From Varroa destructor (taxonomy: Eukaryota; Arthropoda; Arachnida; Mesostigmata; Varroidae), in contig NW_019211454.1 in NCBI RefSeq assembly GCF_002443255.2, positions 13,800,481 through 13,864,480 on the forward strand: a stretch of DNA of 64,000 bases, in the 5' to 3' direction. A program made the position numbers and the translations under genes. The notes below the pieces were generated by a model that ran no database searches, had not been told where the DNA came from, and worked only from the letters and a program-made list of their open reading frames with translations. This document shows positions 60,611 through 64,000 of this stretch, piece after piece (within the stretch, counting starts at the first letter, position 1; every line of letters begins with the position of its first letter).

Positions 60611-63600
60611 TACGATGGAAAACAACGTTCTTCAAGTTAAGATGGCGTCAGCTCCGAATTTGACTATCGGTGTAATCGAAGCGTTTTGAATGAGAGAACA
60701 TAATAACTGGTTATGTATAATATATAGATAAATAATACAAAAAAAAAGTGTTTTTGTTCCTAATTTGTTATTTTTCTGATTCCTTAAGGCACTGGTTTTT
60801 AAACTGTCTTTCTACAAAAAATCACAGACTGCTAACAGAAAAGTTTTTTGGTTGGACAGTCGCCCTTTGTCCACGTGCTTTGTCATTGTGTGGACGATTT
60901 TCCGGTAAGAAAGTGAAGCGGGTTAAGCTGCCCATGCATTGGCCAACAAGGTATCTATGATTTTCCTCGTAACTTGCAGTATTTCGTCCGGGATGATAGC
61001 TGCGTCCCGCTCTTCCATTTAGTGCCATCTGTTATAAAAATGATAGTAACTAGTGACTTTGTGTAAAAAGCAAATTTAGGAACAATGAATGTTAACGTTT
61101 TTCGTTTGTTCTTCTTTCACCATTGTTTATAGGCGTATCAAACACTACCTCATATGAATAATACAAAGTAACCAAAGTTTACCGCTTTCAATTCTTCTGT
61201 ACCATTTTTTTCGAATAGTATCTTTCTAAACGAAAGCAATCAAAAGTATAGCTACTCATGTAGTTTGATAATTGTGTTTCGCCTCTGAAGACAGCCGTTC
61301 CGAAGGCTGTGCTCTCATTTCCAGGATTCGCCATACAGCCAAATGAATAACACCGAAGCCACGCGACAGGTATATAGGTGAGAATAGGGGAGTATTGTAG
61401 ATGATGTGGACTTCCAATAGCCAACCGTCGGACGTTTCGATTTCCACCTTCGCCAGGTAGAACGGCCTATTTAGCATGGAAACGGTAACATTTTCCGGTG
61501 ATAACGGTTGCATATTGTCAGAATGGCCCAATATTAACAAAACGCTATCTGAGATCTAGCTGATTTTAATACAATCTGCTACAGAAGAAGGTATAAAGAT
61601 TATCGAAGTGCACCTCTGTGAAGTGATGCTTCGGCCGTATGGAAGCGTCATAGAAATTAAGGAAATGAATGAACTATTATGTGAGAAGATTATTCTCATA
61701 TAGATCTAAATTGTTTGTATCTTTACCACAGTCGTAATCATCAACACAATCATTCTGTCAAAGCGACGGAAGCATGCGTATAGAGACACGTACACACACA
61801 GAACGGCACACTTACAGTAGTAAATAGAACTTAGCGAGAATCGTTGGTCCAAGTCTTCTTGCTGCCAATTCTGTTAGCCAATGGCAATGCTCCACCTGAA
61901 CATACAATATCTGATGAATAATAATATAATAATAAAAGGTAGTAACTATGATAAACTTTATCAGGCGCGGCAGAGTGACTTACATATGTTGGTCAGTCAC
62001 TCAATATCCCCCTGTGATATCGACATGTGCTGACAGACTCACAGGTCTTCAGCGCTGTTAGTCATGTGCACGTGTTCAACATTCACCACCATTAAAAAAA
62101 CTTCGAATGTTCCATGGAATCCTACAATAGTAATAAGTCTCTAGATCATAATGATACATTAAAAACAATTAATTTTATTACTCTGATATTAGATAACTTT
62201 GTGATTCGTCTGTGCATGTGATTCTATTCAGTGGCGGAATTTATGCAAAAGGGAGCTCTACATTAATGCTAATGAAACGCTAGAGCCTCAAGTAGTCCTA
62301 ACTAGCGTGTTTGTCCTGCTGCATATATACTGGGGTTTTCATTATTAATGCAAAATTACAGCGGTCATATCGATAGGTCTTCATCAGACAGGGACATTTG
62401 CCATTTGCTATAGCTTTGATTGACATGTACCTCGAAATTAGGGCTATTAATTCTTTTATTCTCATTATTGATGTAAAACTGTCTATCTTCTATAATTTTG
62501 AAAAATTGTTATTATCAGCGGCAAAACCGGACTGCATCCGATACTATTAACACATCTACACAAGACGGATTACGAACGATGCTAAATTCATTAATGCTCG
62601 GTGACACGAGTAAGTCGACTCGTGATGGTTCTATAGTGCTACGTTAAACTAAAATGCAACAAAATCATAGAATGCTAATAATAGGACTACAGCCATGACC
62701 AAATTGCCATGTTAAGCTTTTTAAATATCCAGGATCCTGCACTTTTTTCTACATGCATGATTGGTAGAGCAAGGGATACCAAGCGTTTTAAACCATTTGT
62801 CTATGGATTAACCTTTTACCTCTTTATATACATATTAGGTCAAAATCATCTCGTCAAAGGAGAGTAGGACAAAAGAGATTTTTGCTATCTAGTAGCTTGT
62901 GCTAAACATCATTCAATTTTTTACAGTAGGTTTATCAAGTTACACTATCAAAAGACATTATGTATGTATATGCCGTTTATTAAATAGAACAAGGACTTTA
63001 AGGTTCGCTTACTCAAAGTTATGTCTCATATTTATATCGCTCCATCAGTTTACACAGCATTGTGAATCTTAACTTATAAGACGGAAAGTCATCATGTCTC
63101 GGACCACATCGAAAGTATATTCACTTGTAATAGAATTCACAATTTTTTTTTATTGATACTTCTATCGTCTTTATCACGGCTCGTAGAGTTAATGGCCCAA
63201 GCAAGCATAGAATATGTAGATTTAGGTGATTACTTCCCTTGTCGATGCGTGATACCATAAGACATTTGTATAATCGTTTGCCTGAAGGCAAAATAATTGT
63301 CACAATGATGGGTGGAAGCATAACGACTTGATAAGCGCCCCTTTGAGACAGGGTCCCTGTGTCACACTCATACCGAACGAACGAGGTCTTTCACTAGTAC
63401 CGTGTAATGTAGTCACGATAATACTACGCATTCAACGCTAGAAAACAACGTTCACTTCGCACAAACGCCGACAGATCGACGGGAATAAGTCGTCCGCAAT
63501 CGCATAATTCTGTTATTCAGTGAAGTTATCAAAACTAATGTATACACCTTGTTCAGAAATCAGTGGCTGTTCAGAATGTCATTAAGTTCAGGTATCAGTA

Positions 63601-64000
63601 CAAGAGGAACTAGGACGCTAGGATAACGATGCCCATAACTAAAAAAGGTGCAAACCTGTTGTTGCACTGACTGTTCTCAGGACGGGATGAGAATAAAGCT
63701 GTGGTTATCTACAAATTACGTGACGAAGAAGACTTTCGATCTTTCTATGACGCTGTAGACCTTACCTGCGGAAGCGGAAAGATCCTGGTCAGATTTATGC
63801 TGCCGATTATAAAATACAATGGAGGCGAATATATTCGGTAATTTTCACTTGCACTTCTATTCAATAATCTCCTTTAAGTTCACTTAGCCAGTAATAACAA
63901 CCACACGAATATAGAGTAATGCTTAAGAATAAAATACAGAGCACAATAAGCACGTGATTCTTATCAGGTGGTTGTCCTTAGTGCCTTCTATATAAATCAA
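60611..64000. other. Region beyond the start of the minus-strand gene
   Basis: No gene is supported with confidence. Weak minus-strand exon candidates are an open frame at 61256-61551 (NRPFYLAKVEIETSDGWLLE), a frame near 61019-60924 (IIPDEILQVTRKIIDTLL), a frame near 63510-63430 and a strong-looking CAG|GTAAGG donor near 63768. No consistent phase chain joins them to each other or to the gene at 52-60 kb. Confidence 0.45.
61256..61551 (-). CDS. Weak candidate exon or relic
   Basis: The frame starts after possible acceptors GATCTCAG or GTAGCAG and stays open for nearly 100 codons to a stop. Its first half, MQPLSPENVTVSMLNRPFYL then AKVEIETSDGWLLEVHII, looks protein-like. No family is recognised and no good donor follows, so it could be chance or an old retrocopy fragment. 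Confidence 0.25.

Noticed and set aside
1..64000. CRISPR arrays, bacterial operons or ribosome binding sites
   Set aside because: Spliced exons and the trithorax domain set show eukaryotic DNA, and no regularly spaced repeats were seen.

Overview
This window is eukaryotic nuclear DNA. Coding sequence is split by introns with GT/AG ends, there are long non-coding stretches, (TA)n and (CT)n microsatellites, relics of transposable elements and two 100-base assembly gaps. An arthropod is most likely. The main gene is a trithorax (trx/KMT2) histone methyltransferase of the kind known from Drosophila, with a nuclear-receptor-like zinc finger and large poly-glutamine tracts, and a short TTAGG array is present. 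My guess is an arachnid such as a mite, but nothing here proves it.

Layout. Bases 1-23539 hold no gene I can support: they are relatively CpG-rich, with trinucleotide and dinucleotide repeats, two strong palindromes and one gap. Bases 23540-40467 (+) carry twelve coding exons of trithorax. All intron phases agree, giving an open frame of 3512 codons plus stop. Order of parts: N-terminal charged region, C4 zinc finger, three PHD fingers, degenerate bromodomain-like segment, extended PHD, FYRN, long Gln/Ser/Thr-rich linker, FYRC, WDR5-binding (Win) motif, SET, post-SET. The first coding exon(s) with the start codon were not found, so the 5' end is incomplete. Bases 40468-52209 are AT-rich, with likely trx 3' UTR, a 19-bp hairpin, a gap, a Tc1/mariner relic and the TTAGG array.

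Bases 52210-60610 (-) carry a second multi-exon gene, convergent with trithorax. I assembled it from splice sites, open frames and matching phases. It encodes a Ser/Thr/Arg-rich, probably largely disordered protein of about 450-460 residues that I do not recognise. Its introns carry a 331-bp MITE-like element that ends about 40 bp from a splice acceptor, and a tRNA-derived relic. Bases 61-64 kb hold only weak exon candidates.

Working together: trithorax would act in the nucleus as the H3K4 methyltransferase of a COMPASS-like complex. Nothing links the second gene to it except its tail-to-tail position.
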